A stretch of DNA of 64,000 nucleotides, taken from the NCBI GenBank assembly GCA_021805565.1, contig JAJZFA010000043.1:62001-126000 (forward strand). The letters run 5' to 3'. This DNA comes from Pseudomonadota bacterium (GTDB lineage Bacteria > Pseudomonadota > Alphaproteobacteria > Acetobacterales > Acetobacteraceae). Below are positions 54,666 through 64,000 of this stretch, one piece after another; the stretch's first letter is position 1, and the number at the start of each line of letters is the position of its first letter. Position numbers and translations under genes: made by a program. A model generated the notes under the pieces. The model was given only the letters and a program-made list of their open reading frames with translations. It did no database searches and was not told where the DNA came from.

Positions 54666-55334
54666 TTAAAAATCAAGGTCGGCGTAATGGGCCGGCGGCG
54701 TGTTGCCGGGCACCCGGTCGCCGAGGATGCCGCGGAAGCTTGGCCGCGACTTCATCCGGGCATACCAGTCCTTGGCCGGCGGAGAAATCGACCAGTCCAG
54801 TTCGCCAATGAAGTCCAGCGTGGACAAATGCGCCGCGGCGGCGAAGTCAGCCATCGACAACGCGCTGCCGGCGAGCCATTTCCGCGTTTCGGCCAGCCAG
54901 CCGATATAATCCAGATGGTAGCGAAGCGCGGTATAGCCGGTGCGGATCGCCGCCGGGTCGGGATTGCCGCGATGGGTCAGCCGCCGCAGGTATTTCTCGC
55001 CATACAGGTTTTGAGTGACCTCGGCGGCGAATTTGCCGTCGAACCAGGTGGACAGGCGGCGGACTTCGATGCGTTCGGCCAACGTGCGGCCCATCAGGCT
55101 GCTGTCGGGATAGGCCTCGTCGAGATACTCGGCGATCACACAGGAGTCCGGAATGACCAGCCCGTTGTCTTCGATCAATGTGGGTACGGTTCCGGCCGGG
55201 TTCAGGTCCAGATAATCCGGCCGGCGTTCCCAGGCTTTTTCGACCCGCAACTCGAACGGCAACCGCTTCTCGGCAAGCACGAGGCGAATCTTGCGGGCGT
55301 AGGGCGAAAGCGGGAGATGATAAAGAACGCGCAT
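54666..55334 (-). CDS. Glutathione S-transferase family protein
   Basis: The 222-residue protein has the two GST domains. The N-terminal thioredoxin-like domain opens RVLYHLPLSPYARKIRLVLA, with Ser10 near the glutathione site and the cis-Pro segment AGTVPTLIEDNGLVIPDS, which is followed by ESDAI-like CVIAEYLDEAYP. The C-terminal helical domain includes the capping-box region ALSMADFAAAAHLSTLDFIG. GSTs conjugate or reduce electrophiles with glutathione; the substrate is unknown. The start is ATG 55334. Directly upstream lies a 22-bp tandem repeat array (55450-55559), and the gene reads away from it. Confidence 0.9.
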   Translation of the reverse strand: MRVLYHLPLSPYARKIRLVLAEKRLPFELRVEKAWERRPDYLDLNPAGTVPTLIEDNGLVIPDSCVIAEYLDEAYPDSSLMGRTLAERIEVRRLSTWFDGKFAAEVTQNLYGEKYLRRLTHRGNPDPAAIRTGYTALRYHLDYIGWLAETRKWLAGSALSMADFAAAAHLSTLDFIGELDWSISPPAKDWYARMKSRPSFRGILGDRVPGNTPPAHYADLDF

Positions 55335-55449
55335 TGCGGCGATTTATCGCACTCAATGGCGCGCCGCGCAAAGCACCGATTGCCGGTTGCCGGATCGGGC
55401 GCTTTTGCCACCGCGGCATCGGACCCGCGGGCGGCGCCCGCAACCGGTG

Positions 55450-55559
55450 CATCGGCCCGCCGATAAAGGTCCATCGGCCCGCCGATAAAGGTCCATCGGC
55501 CCGCCGATAAAGGTGCATCGGCCCGCCGATAAAGGTGCATCGGCCCGCCGATAAAGATG
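55450..55559. repeat. Five tandem 22-bp repeats with internal dyad
   Basis: Five head-to-tail copies at 55450, 55472, 55494, 55516 and 55538, each 22 bp. Every copy holds ATCGGC-CC-GCCGAT, a 6-bp inverted repeat, joined by the spacer AAAGG(T/A)(C/G)C. Copies 1 and 2 end in C, 3 to 5 in G; the last has one further change. The period is not a multiple of three, so it is not coding. It lies between the 3' end of the binding-protein gene and the GST start. Confidence 0.95.
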
Positions 55560-55584
55560 TCCGCTTGAACAATCGGGCCCGGGA

Positions 55585-56634
55585 TTAGTGGCCTTGCCAG
55601 GTATCGAACCGCTGGCGCAGCCGGGGCAGGTTATCGTGCCAGAACCCGGCATCGACTTTCAGCCCCGCCGCCAGATTAGCCGTGGAACCAGGGGATTCAG
55701 CCGCAAGCTCGGGCGGCAATCCTTCGTTCAGGCCTTTCGCCAGCCCGGCGTCGCCGCTTTGCCGTAACAGCCGCATTTCCACCGCCGGCATACCGGTAAA
55801 ATACAGGAATTGCTGTGCCGCGCGCAGGTTCGCGCTGCCCTTCACGATCGACCAGCTTTCGATCTCATACAGGCTGGAGGCGAACTGCAACCCAAAATTC
55901 TTGTGTTCCTGGCCGGCCAGCGTCGCGATCTGCCCGCTGGGCGCGCTGGTCATCAGCACATCGCCCGAGGCCAGGATATGCGCGGCCTCGGCCTCCGTGG
56001 ACCACCATTCGATATACGGTTTCAACTGATCGAGCTTACGGAATGCCCGATCGACGCCATCGGGGGTTGCCAGGGTCTTATAGACATCGGCCAGCGCCAC
56101 CCCGTCGGCCATCAGCGCGAATTCCAGATTGCCGCGCACGCCTTTTCGCAGGCCGCGCTTGCCGGGATATTTCGCCACGTCCCAGAAATCCTGCCATGTC
56201 GGAGCGACCGGCAGTTTATCCTTGTCCCAGGCCAGAATGGTTGCCGCGACCACAGCCCCCAGACCGCAATCGCTGACCGCCTGCGGCATGTAGTGGTCCT
56301 TGCCGCCGATCGCCGTCCAGTCGAGCTTTTCGAACAGTCCTTCGTTGCAGCCGATGGTCAATTCGTCCGGATCGGTCAGCACGAGATCCCACGGGTCGTC
56401 GGTTGTCTTGGGCCGGACGCGCAGCGTGTCGATGCCGCCCTCCCACAGTTGCTGTTGAACCGCCAAGCCGGTGACGGCGGTGAATGGCTGCACATAGGCG
56501 GACTGGATGGCGGACTGCATGGCTTCCTCACGCGTTACGATCGTCAGATCGTTCGCGCGGGCGGCGGTCGAAGAGGAGGCGAATACCGGGGCGGCGAAGA
56601 TCGCCACGGCGGCCAGAAGCGTGCGGGCGGGCAT
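55585..56634 (-). CDS. ABC transporter substrate-binding protein (polyamine/PotD-like type)
   Basis: The 349-residue protein begins with a signal peptide, PARTLLAAVAIFAAPVFASS, cleaved near ARA-NDL. The mature part fits the extracellular solute-binding family 1 branch close to spermidine/putrescine-binding proteins: NDLTIVTREEAMQSAIQSAY, then WDLVLTDPDELTIGCNEGLF, KYPGKRGLRKGVRGNLEFAL and LASGDVLMTSAPSGQIA. The usual polyamine-binding acidic pair is not obvious. Two Cys (IGCNEG and SDCGLG) may form a disulfide. It follows xylulokinase by about 110 bp on the same strand with no ABC permease of its own kind nearby, so its partner is elsewhere or it is a late addition. Confidence 0.85.
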   Translation of the reverse strand: MPARTLLAAVAIFAAPVFASSSTAARANDLTIVTREEAMQSAIQSAYVQPFTAVTGLAVQQQLWEGGIDTLRVRPKTTDDPWDLVLTDPDELTIGCNEGLFEKLDWTAIGGKDHYMPQAVSDCGLGAVVAATILAWDKDKLPVAPTWQDFWDVAKYPGKRGLRKGVRGNLEFALMADGVALADVYKTLATPDGVDRAFRKLDQLKPYIEWWSTEAEAAHILASGDVLMTSAPSGQIATLAGQEHKNFGLQFASSLYEIESWSIVKGSANLRAAQQFLYFTGMPAVEMRLLRQSGDAGLAKGLNEGLPPELAAESPGSTANLAAGLKVDAGFWHDNLPRLRQRFDTWQGH

Positions 56635-56743
56635 GAACAGACTGATATCCGGCTTCCTGATGAGTTGACAACGCTACAGGCCGCCGCCCGATTGGGCAAC
56701 GACCCCCTGCATGGCATCGCGGCACCCTTCCGCGGGCCGCGGT

Positions 56744-58183
56744 TCACGTTAGGCGATAAAGATCGCGATACCGTTTCAGCCGGGGTTCGTATGCGTTGGT
56801 CAGGGCCATGTCCGGCAGGATTGTTTCTTCCCGCACGGGCGGCGTGCAGACGGTTTCCGGCGGTTCCCCGGTGACCGCCATGCGGCCCAGGCGGGCTGCG
56901 CCAAACGCGCCGCCGGTTTCGCCGGCGGCGAGGCGATGCAGCGGAATGCCCAGCACCGACGCGATAATCCCGATCCAAAGGCGGGACCTGGATCCGCCGC
57001 CGATGACGCCGGCGGCTTCGATCCGCGTGCCGGATGCGGTCAGTGCATCCAGACAATCCCGCAACGAAAACGCCACGCCCTCCAGCACCGCCTGGGTCAG
57101 CAACCGGCGATCCGTCGCGAACGACAGTCCGGCGAACGCACCCCGGATCGCGCCATCGTTATGCGGCGTTCGCTCGCCCCCGAGATACGGCAGAAACAGC
57201 GCTGGGCTCGGTGCCGCGACCGCGTCGATTTCGGCCAGCAATGCCGCTTCCGTCTGGCCGGTCACGCCGGCCCACCATGCCAGCGAGGCTGCCGCCGATA
57301 AAGTAACCCCCATTTGGTGCCACATGCCGGGCAGTGCGTGGCAGAACGCATGCACCGCGGCGTCCGGATACGGCCGGAAACTGTCTGTCGTGGCGAACAG
57401 CACACCGGACGTACCCAGCGACACGAACGCGTCGCCGGGCCGGATGGCGGACAATCCGATCGCACCCGCCGCGTTATCGCCGGCGCCGCCCGCGAGCACC
57501 GGACGCCGCGCCATGTGCCAACGGGAGGCGAGCGCCGCATCCAGCACGCCGGCTGGGGCATTGCCCTCCACCAGCCGGGGCATTGCGTCGCGGGACAGGC
57601 CGGTGGCGGCCAGCGCGGCATCGGACCAGTCGCGTGCGCCCACGTCCAGCCAGCCGGAGCCGGATGCGTCGGACATATCCTCGATTTTTTCGCCGGTCAG
57701 CCGGTAGCGGATATAGGCCTTGGGCAGCAGCACGGTATGTACGCGGGCGTAAACGTCCGGTTCGTGCTTGCGCACCCACAGCAGTTTGGGTGCGGTGAAG
57801 CCGGGCATCGCGATGTTGCCGGTGACCTGTCGCAGCGCTGGGAAGGCGGCTTCCAGTTCGGCGCATTCGGCGGCGGCCCGCACATCGTTCCACAGGATCG
57901 CCGGACGCAGCACCGACCCGCTGGAATCCAGCAGCACCGCCCCGTGCATCTGGCCGGACAGCCCGATGCCCTGTATCGCCGACACGGCGCCGGGATGGTC
58001 GCGGGCGAGCGCGTCCACCGCGTCCAGCATGGCCTGCCACCAGTCTTGCGGATTTTGTTCGGCGTGACCCGGTATCGGGCGCTGGACCTGCAACGGGACG
58101 CTGGCGCTGCCGATCGTCCGCTGTGCGCCATCCACCAAAAGCGCCTTGACCGCGGACGTGCCGAAATCCAGTCCGAGGAACAC
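56744..58183 (-). CDS. xylB: Xylulokinase
   Basis: The 479-residue protein is a FGGY-family sugar kinase. It opens FLGLDFGTSAVKALLVDGAQ, the phosphate-binding loop, and has QGIGLSGQMHGAVLLDSSGS, LRPAILWNDVRAAAECAELE, the FGGY-type signature GVAFSLRDCLDALTASGTRI and GVIGGGSRSRLWIGIIASVL in the ATPase domain. LSGQMHG is the xylulokinase signature. It phosphorylates D-xylulose, the product of D-arabinitol oxidation, to xylulose 5-phosphate. The start is a GTG at 58183, 3 bp beyond the ATPase gene's stop, so translation is coupled. Its place in a polyol operon is classical. Confidence 0.93.
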   Translation of the reverse strand: MFLGLDFGTSAVKALLVDGAQRTIGSASVPLQVQRPIPGHAEQNPQDWWQAMLDAVDALARDHPGAVSAIQGIGLSGQMHGAVLLDSSGSVLRPAILWNDVRAAAECAELEAAFPALRQVTGNIAMPGFTAPKLLWVRKHEPDVYARVHTVLLPKAYIRYRLTGEKIEDMSDASGSGWLDVGARDWSDAALAATGLSRDAMPRLVEGNAPAGVLDAALASRWHMARRPVLAGGAGDNAAGAIGLSAIRPGDAFVSLGTSGVLFATTDSFRPYPDAAVHAFCHALPGMWHQMGVTLSAAASLAWWAGVTGQTEAALLAEIDAVAAPSPALFLPYLGGERTPHNDGAIRGAFAGLSFATDRRLLTQAVLEGVAFSLRDCLDALTASGTRIEAAGVIGGGSRSRLWIGIIASVLGIPLHRLAAGETGGAFGAARLGRMAVTGEPPETVCTPPVREETILPDMALTNAYEPRLKRYRDLYRLT

Positions 58184-58186
58184 GGC

Positions 58187-59290
<1,104 letters not shown>

Positions 59291-59300
59291 GCGCGTTTCC

Positions 59301-60116
59301 TTATTTCACGGCGCCGAAGGTCAGGCCTTGCACAAGCTGGCGCTGGCTGAACCAGCCGAACACCAGGATGGGGGCCACCGCCATCGTCGATGCCGCCGAT
59401 AGTTTGGCGAAAAACAGCCCTTCGGGGCTGGAAAACGACGCGATGAACGCGGTTAGCGGCGCCGCGCCGGCCGATGTCAGATTCAGGCTCCAGAACGCCT
59501 CATTCCAGCACAGGATCAGCGACAGCAGCCCGGTTGAGGCAACGCCCGGCAGCGTCAGCGGCAATAGCAGAAACCAGACCTCGGTTAGCGTGCGTGCGCC
59601 GTCCATGCGCCCGGCTTCCAGGATTTCGTTCGGCACTTCCTTGTAAAAGGTGAACAGCATCCACACCACGATGGGCAGGTTCATCAGCGCATAGATCGCG
59701 ACAAGGCCGGTGCGGGTGTCGAGCAATCCTGCCGAGCGGAACAGCAGGTAGATGGGCACCAGCACACCGACCGGGGGCAGCATCTTGGTGGACAGCATCC
59801 ACAGCAGCGTGCCGCGTGTGCGATCCGTCGGGTGAAACGCCATGGAGTATGCGGCGGGGATCGCGAACAGCAACGCCAGCACCGTACCGCCGACTGAAAT
59901 GACCACGCTGTTCAACGCGAACGCAACATAATCCGCTCGGGCGAACACATCGCGATAGGACTCGAAGGTGGGGGAGAACAGCAGTCGCGGAGCGATGGCA
60001 TCGCCTTCGGACTTGAAACTTGTCAGCACCATCCAGAAGATCGGAAAGAACAGCACCAGCGCGACAGTCCAGCCGAGGGCCGCGGCGAACAGGCGTTGCA
60101 GCGGACTTGCGCGCAT
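59301..60116 (-). CDS. ABC transporter permease, polyol type (SmoG-like)
   Basis: The 271-residue protein has six membrane helices and the permease EAA loop around [20 protein letters not shown], with [20 protein letters not shown] at the N-terminus and the segment [20 protein letters not shown], whose TKMLPP-x-x-V is diagnostic of the mannitol/sorbitol subfamily of MalG-type permeases. The start is ATG 60116, 4 bp from the stop of the partner permease; a longer in-frame frame to 60245 is not plausible. It pairs with the gene at 60121-61038. Confidence 0.92.
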   Translation of the reverse strand: MRASPLQRLFAAALGWTVALVLFFPIFWMVLTSFKSEGDAIAPRLLFSPTFESYRDVFARADYVAFALNSVVISVGGTVLALLFAIPAAYSMAFHPTDRTRGTLLWMLSTKMLPPVGVLVPIYLLFRSAGLLDTRTGLVAIYALMNLPIVVWMLFTFYKEVPNEILEAGRMDGARTLTEVWFLLLPLTLPGVASTGLLSLILCWNEAFWSLNLTSAGAAPLTAFIASFSSPEGLFFAKLSAASTMAVAPILVFGWFSQRQLVQGLTFGAVK

Positions 60117-60120
60117 GGCG

Positions 60121-61038
60121 TCAGATCTCCAAACGGCGGGCGATGCTGCGCACCAGGAAGAAGGCCACGATGTTGGCGAGCACGATCGCCACGACACCGC
60201 CGGCCGAGGCGCCGCCGATGTCGTATTGCAGCAAGGCGCGCGCATAGATCAGGAAGGCGAGGTTTGTCGTGGCGTTACCTGGGCCGCCGGATGTCGTGAC
60301 GAAGATTTCCGCGAACACGGTCAGCAGGAAAATCGTTTCGATCATGATCACCACGCCGATCGCTCGGGATAGATGCGGTAGCGTGATGAAGACAAACTGC
60401 GCGATTGGGCCGGCGCCGTCCATGCGGGCGGCTTCCCGCTGTTCGTGGTCGAGCGACTGCACGGCCGTCAGCAGGATCAGCAGCGCGAAAGGCAGCCATT
60501 CCCACGATACGATCGCGATGACGGATGCCAGCGGATAATCCGCGAACCAATCGACCGGCTGCATTCCAACGCTGCTGGCCAGGGTGCCGAACACGCCGTA
60601 AATCGGGTGCATCAGCAGGTTTTTCCAAATCAGCGCGCTGACTGTCGGCATGACGAAGAACGGCGAGATCGCCAGCACCCGGGCGATATTACGACCAGGA
60701 AACGGCTGGTTGAACAGCACCGCCAGCAATGTGCCCAGCCCGACCGTGACGATCAGCACCGACCCCACCAGTAGCAGCGTATTTTCCAGCGAAACCCAGA
60801 AATCCGGGTCGGTTACCAGGAAGCGGTAATTGTCGATTCCGGCGAAGCCGGTCATCGATGGATCGATCAGGTTATAGCGCTGAAACGAAAACCAAACCGT
60901 CATTACCAGCGGAACGATCATCCACGCCAGTAGCACCGCCACGGACGGCACCACCAACAGGCTTCCTGCTTTCCGGACGGCCGAAGGTGCCGCCTTCGCA
61001 GGCGGCACCTTCGCATCCGAAACCGATCGCTCAGGCAT
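60121..61038 (-). CDS. ABC transporter permease, polyol type (SmoF-like)
   Basis: The 305-residue protein is the MalF-type partner permease, with six helices and a hydrophilic N-terminus of about 25 residues. The EAA loop is SLDHEQREAARMDGAGPIAQ, and WFSFQRYNLIDPSMTGFAGI is the conserved periplasmic segment after helix 1. TTSGGPGNATTNLAFLIYAR is typical of sorbitol/mannitol importers. It starts at ATG 61038, 12 bp after the stop of the binding-protein gene, and is followed 4 bp later by the second permease. Confidence 0.92.
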   Translation of the reverse strand: MPERSVSDAKVPPAKAAPSAVRKAGSLLVVPSVAVLLAWMIVPLVMTVWFSFQRYNLIDPSMTGFAGIDNYRFLVTDPDFWVSLENTLLLVGSVLIVTVGLGTLLAVLFNQPFPGRNIARVLAISPFFVMPTVSALIWKNLLMHPIYGVFGTLASSVGMQPVDWFADYPLASVIAIVSWEWLPFALLILLTAVQSLDHEQREAARMDGAGPIAQFVFITLPHLSRAIGVVIMIETIFLLTVFAEIFVTTSGGPGNATTNLAFLIYARALLQYDIGGASAGGVVAIVLANIVAFFLVRSIARRLEI

Positions 61039-61050
61039 AGGCCGGGGCTG

Positions 61051-62376
61051 CTACTTCGGGTAGCCGGCCTGACTGACGGTGCGCTGGGTAGCCGAATCCG
61101 CCGCCTTGAGCGCCTGATCGACCGTCGTCTGCCCGGTCAGGGTGCCCGCGATAGTCTGGCCGACCTGCGTGCCAATGCCCTGGAATTCCGGAATGGCGAC
61201 GAATTGCGCACCGGTATAGGGGCGCGGCTGTGCCGTCTGTCCGTTGGGATTGGCCACCTCGATCGCCTTGCGCACGAAGCCCGCGAATGGCGCCGCCTTC
61301 TGGTAATCGGGGTTTTCATATGTCGATACGCGCGTGCCGGGCGGCACCGACACCCAACCGTTTTCCTTGGCGACCAGGGCGATATAGTCCTTCGACGTTG
61401 CCCAGGTCACGAAAGTGCGAGCCGCTTCTTTTTGCTTCGAGGTGGCTGGGATCGCCAAATTCCAGCTCCAGAGCCAGGTCGGCGCGCCCTTGAAGCTGCC
61501 GGTGGGCATCGGTGCGAACCCGACCTTGTCGGCCACCGTGGATTGCTTCTTGTCGAACAGCATTCCGCCCGCGACCGTTGCATCGATCCACATGCCGCAA
61601 TGGCCGCTCGCGAACAGCGCCAGATTTTCATTGAACCCGTTGGAGGACGCGCCCGGCGGTCCGTCAGCCTTCAGGATACCGTCATAATAGGTGATCGCCT
61701 TGTGCCATGCGGGGGTTTCGAGCGCCGGCTTCCACTGCATATCGAACCATTGGCCACCCTCGGCGTTCACCAGGGAGGTCACGTAGGCCATGTTCTCGCC
61801 CCAGCCCGGCTTGCCGCGCAGGCACATGCCGTAAATCTGGTGTTCCTTGTCGGTGATCTTGTCGGCGAAGCCACGAATCTGCTCATACGTCGGCGCATCC
61901 GGCATCTTGATGCCGGCTTTTTGGAAGAGATCGGTGCGATAATAGGTCATCGCGCTTTCGCCATAGAACGGCAGGCCGTACAGCTTGCCATTATACGTCA
62001 GGCCATCGCGCACCGGCTTTAACAGGTCATCGACGGCATAGGATGCGGGGAGGTTGTCCATTGCGTCCAGCCAGCCCTGTTTGGCCCAGATCGGCACTTC
62101 GTAGTTGCCGATCGTCAGCACATCGAACTGGCCCGCCTTGGTGGCGATGTCGGTCGTCAGGCGCTGGCGCAGTACGTTTTCTTCCAGAACCACCCAGCGC
62201 AGGTGAATGTCGGGATGCTGCTTTTCGAATACCGAAGACAATTTCTGCATCACCACCATGTCGCCATTATTGACCGTAGCGATCGTCACAGTGGAGTCTG
62301 CCCGCGCTATTCCCGTGCCGGTCAGCAGTAATGCGGATGCGGCGGCCGCCAGGCCTGCCTTGACTGTATAAGCGAT
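61051..62376 (-). CDS. Polyol ABC transporter substrate-binding protein (SmoE-like), with noncanonical start codon
   Basis: The mature part fits sugar-binding proteins of sorbitol/mannitol importers: TIATVNNGDMVVMQKLSSVF, FDVLTIGNYEVPIWAKQGWL, GLPFYGESAMTYYRTDLFQK and GAPTWLWSWNLAIPATSKQK. The first in-frame ATG, GTG or TTG is GTG 62289, but in-frame codons upstream encode AYTVKAGLAAAASALLLTGT and then GIARA-DST, a clear signal peptide with a cleavage site. Between that and the in-frame TAG upstream there is no standard start. ATC at 62374-62376 lies 7 nt behind GGGGAG (62389-62384), ideal spacing, so I set the start there (441 codons); CTG 62389-62391 is the alternative. A sequencing error or ATG-to-ATC change is equally possible. 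It is the first transporter gene after the dehydrogenase gene. Confidence 0.85.
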   Translation of the reverse strand: MAYTVKAGLAAAASALLLTGTGIARADSTVTIATVNNGDMVVMQKLSSVFEKQHPDIHLRWVVLEENVLRQRLTTDIATKAGQFDVLTIGNYEVPIWAKQGWLDAMDNLPASYAVDDLLKPVRDGLTYNGKLYGLPFYGESAMTYYRTDLFQKAGIKMPDAPTYEQIRGFADKITDKEHQIYGMCLRGKPGWGENMAYVTSLVNAEGGQWFDMQWKPALETPAWHKAITYYDGILKADGPPGASSNGFNENLALFASGHCGMWIDATVAGGMLFDKKQSTVADKVGFAPMPTGSFKGAPTWLWSWNLAIPATSKQKEAARTFVTWATSKDYIALVAKENGWVSVPPGTRVSTYENPDYQKAAPFAGFVRKAIEVANPNGQTAQPRPYTGAQFVAIPEFQGIGTQVGQTIAGTLTGQTTVDQALKAADSATQRTVSQAGYPK

Positions 62377-62431
62377 AACACGTCTCCCCAGAAGAACCGT
62401 TGTTCCACCCTAACGGATGGTTCTCACCATT

Positions 62432-62460
62432 AATTTCTCATCATCCGCTGGTTTCGTCAA
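62432..62460 (-). promoter_or_regulatory. Candidate promoter upstream of the binding-protein gene
   Basis: On the minus strand TTGACG (62460-62455) is followed after 17 bp by GAAATT (62437-62432) or after 18 by AAATTA, both weak -10 boxes. Around it, GTCAATT occurs twice, at 62456-62462 and 62474-62480 on the plus strand, flanking a GGCCGATTGGC stretch. It could allow separate expression of the transporter genes. Confidence 0.3.
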
Positions 62461-62479
62461 TTGGCCGATTGGCGTCAAT

Positions 62480-63961
62480 TCAAAACCCCAGTGCCTGTTC
62501 AGCCGCTTTCAGCGTTGCCCGGCTACCCTTTTCATACAACGACGCGAGCCACCGCCCCACCGGCTCGATCAGCCGCGGATCGGTGCCGGTTTCGCCGAAT
62601 AAAGACGCGATCCCCAGCAGCGGGCGCGGGTCCGACCCGCCCTCGATCGCCTTCGCCCGCAACTGGACGGCCAGCGGGTGGCGGATATCGATCGGCTGGC
62701 CTTGCTCATCCTCGCCCCGGACCCGGCGCAGCCACGCCGCGAGGGCGAGGGCCAGCAGTTCGACTGGCGCACCCGAACGCAGCCGGTCCTGGATCGGATC
62801 GACCAGGATATTCAGCGGCGCATCGGTATTGACCCGTTCGACCGTGTCCTCGATCGCCGGATTGGCGAATCGTTCGACCAGCGTTGCCTTGTATAAGGCG
62901 AGATCGATCCCCGGAACCGACGGCAAGGTCGGTCCGGTCTCGCGGTCCATCAATGCGATCATGTAGCGGCGGATCGAATGATCGGCCATCGATTCGCCGA
63001 TCGTGACGTACCCGGCCAATCGCCCCAACCCCGAAACCGCGAGATGGCTGGCGTTGAGCAGCCGCAGCTTCATGAACTCATACGGCGCGACGTCTTCGAC
63101 GAATTGCGCGCCGACACGCTCCCACGCTGGGCGACCTTGCGGGAAGCGGTCCTCGATCACCCATTGCGTGAAACTTTCCGCGAACACCGGCCAACGATCC
63201 ACAATACCGTAACGATCCGCCAGCGACGCCACGTCCGCCTCGGCCGTTACGGGCGTGATCCGGTCCACCATCGTGCTGGGGAATGCGGCATTGGCCGCGA
63301 TCCAATCGGCCAGCGCGCTGTCGCGCAATCTGGCCAGCGCCAGGACCGCGTCGCGCAGCACAGAACCGTTGTGCTGGATGTTGTCGCAACTGAGTGCGGT
63401 GAAGGGCGCAGTGCCGGCCACCATGCGACGCCGAAACGCCTCAGCAACGATGCCGACCGCGCTCGACGGGCGTTCCGGGTGGGCGAGGTCTTGCCGTATC
63501 AAGGGATGATCGGGATCGAGTTGCTTTGTCGAACGATTGAGGCAGTACCCATGTTCGGTGACGGTCAAACTGACGATCCGTATGTCCGGCCTGTCGATCG
63601 CATCCATCAACGCGGCACTCGACTCGCCAGCAAAGACAACGCCGGCCAGCGATCCGATGACGGCGACGGTTTCCCGTTCGGCATCGCGTTCCACCAGCGT
63701 ATAGAGATTGTCCTGCGGCGCCAGGCTGTCCCGCATGCGACGGTCGGCCGGCATCAGGCCTGCCCCGATAATGCCCCACGCCAGCGCGTCCGGTTCGGCT
63801 TCCATCAGATTATGGGTGTACCGCGCCATGTGCGCGCGATGGAACCCACCAAGCCCCAAATGTACGATCCCGGCGGTCACCTTCGCCGGATCGAAACTGG
63901 GTACGCGCACCGACGGAGACAGGCGGTGAAGGTTGGTGCGGTTTAGCAAGATGGGCTGCAT
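62480..63961 (-). CDS. Mannitol dehydrogenase family protein (polyol long-chain dehydrogenase)
   Basis: The 493-residue protein is a long-chain polyol dehydrogenase. It has the N-terminal Rossmann region GIVHLGLGGFHRAHMARYTH, SLTVTEHGYCLNRSTKQLDP, the cofactor-side LSCDNIQHNGSVLRDAVLAL and the catalytic K-x4-N-x2-H set in YEFMKLRLLNASHLAVSGLG. Such enzymes oxidise D-mannitol or D-arabinitol to fructose or xylulose with NAD. With xylulokinase in the same operon, arabinitol or mixed polyol use is likely. Start: ATG 63961 with GGTGGAAACC upstream is preferred over the in-frame GTG at 63970. It is the first gene of the operon in this window; upstream genes may lie beyond 64000. Confidence 0.92.
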   Translation of the reverse strand: MQPILLNRTNLHRLSPSVRVPSFDPAKVTAGIVHLGLGGFHRAHMARYTHNLMEAEPDALAWGIIGAGLMPADRRMRDSLAPQDNLYTLVERDAERETVAVIGSLAGVVFAGESSAALMDAIDRPDIRIVSLTVTEHGYCLNRSTKQLDPDHPLIRQDLAHPERPSSAVGIVAEAFRRRMVAGTAPFTALSCDNIQHNGSVLRDAVLALARLRDSALADWIAANAAFPSTMVDRITPVTAEADVASLADRYGIVDRWPVFAESFTQWVIEDRFPQGRPAWERVGAQFVEDVAPYEFMKLRLLNASHLAVSGLGRLAGYVTIGESMADHSIRRYMIALMDRETGPTLPSVPGIDLALYKATLVERFANPAIEDTVERVNTDAPLNILVDPIQDRLRSGAPVELLALALAAWLRRVRGEDEQGQPIDIRHPLAVQLRAKAIEGGSDPRPLLGIASLFGETGTDPRLIEPVGRWLASLYEKGSRATLKAAEQALGF

Positions 63962-64000
63962 GGTTTCCACCGTTGTCCGATCGGGATGGGTTGTGTTCAG

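Noticed and set aside
55450-55559. CRISPR array
   Set aside because: Units are directly adjacent with no unique spacers, only 22 bp long, and no cas genes are present.

Overview
The window reads as a piece of a GC-rich alphaproteobacterial chromosome, most likely from the Rhodospirillales/Acetobacteraceae. The main grounds are the conserved core block tRNA-Leu - tig - clpP - clpX - lon - hupB - tRNA-Val - tRNA-Asp followed by an uninterrupted 13-gene nuo operon (nuoA-N), plus a Rhodobacter-type polyol ABC transporter operon. This assignment rests on gene content and order only. I see no phage, insertion sequence, CRISPR array or rRNA.

Region by region: 1-3651 holds a truncated AI-2E family permease, a DUF1194 protein and a polytopic membrane protein of unknown role. 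3671-10209 is an amino-acid-type catabolic neighbourhood: an M20 carbamoylase-like hydrolase, a NIPSNAP protein, two tandem class I aminotransferases, an MHS-type symporter and an IclR regulator. 10693-18002 is protein quality control plus nucleoid protein HU and three tRNAs. 18197-32491 is complex I (nuoA-N), closed by a double-hairpin repeat. 32579-39339 is a mixed set: an unknown two-part protein, a beta-hydroxyacid dehydrogenase, a ligase-associated exonuclease without its ligase, a CHRD protein, a GNAT acetyltransferase, an S49 peptidase and a zinc alcohol dehydrogenase.

39393-47703 is the most interesting accessory region. Five overlapping or closely spaced genes on the minus strand (two near-duplicate Rieske oxygenases, one PDR/VanB-type reductase, an HpaR-like MarR regulator and a lone periplasmic binding protein) face a plus-strand set: a GntR regulator, a PhyH-type Fe/2-oxoglutarate dioxygenase and a SorA/SorB-like sulfite dehydrogenase pair. 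Together they look like an uncharacterised oxygenolytic catabolic module, and the sulfite dehydrogenase makes an organosulfonate substrate worth testing. The two oxygenases share a 484-bp near-identical block, which suggests gene conversion or recent duplication.

47916-55334 holds small and accessory genes: a Cys-rich zinc-ribbon-like protein, a LysR/DoxX divergent pair, an MFS transporter, a small membrane protein with a winged-helix regulator and a perfect operator-like palindrome, a secreted alpha/beta hydrolase and a GST. 55450-55559 is an array of five 22-bp repeats with internal dyads. 55585-63961 is a polyol uptake and catabolism operon on the minus strand: a mannitol-type dehydrogenase, binding protein, two permeases, ATPase and xylulokinase, with a polyamine-type binding protein behind it. 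The binding protein's signal peptide is encoded in frame but has no ATG, GTG or TTG start; an ATC codon sits at ideal distance from a GGGGAG ribosome binding site.
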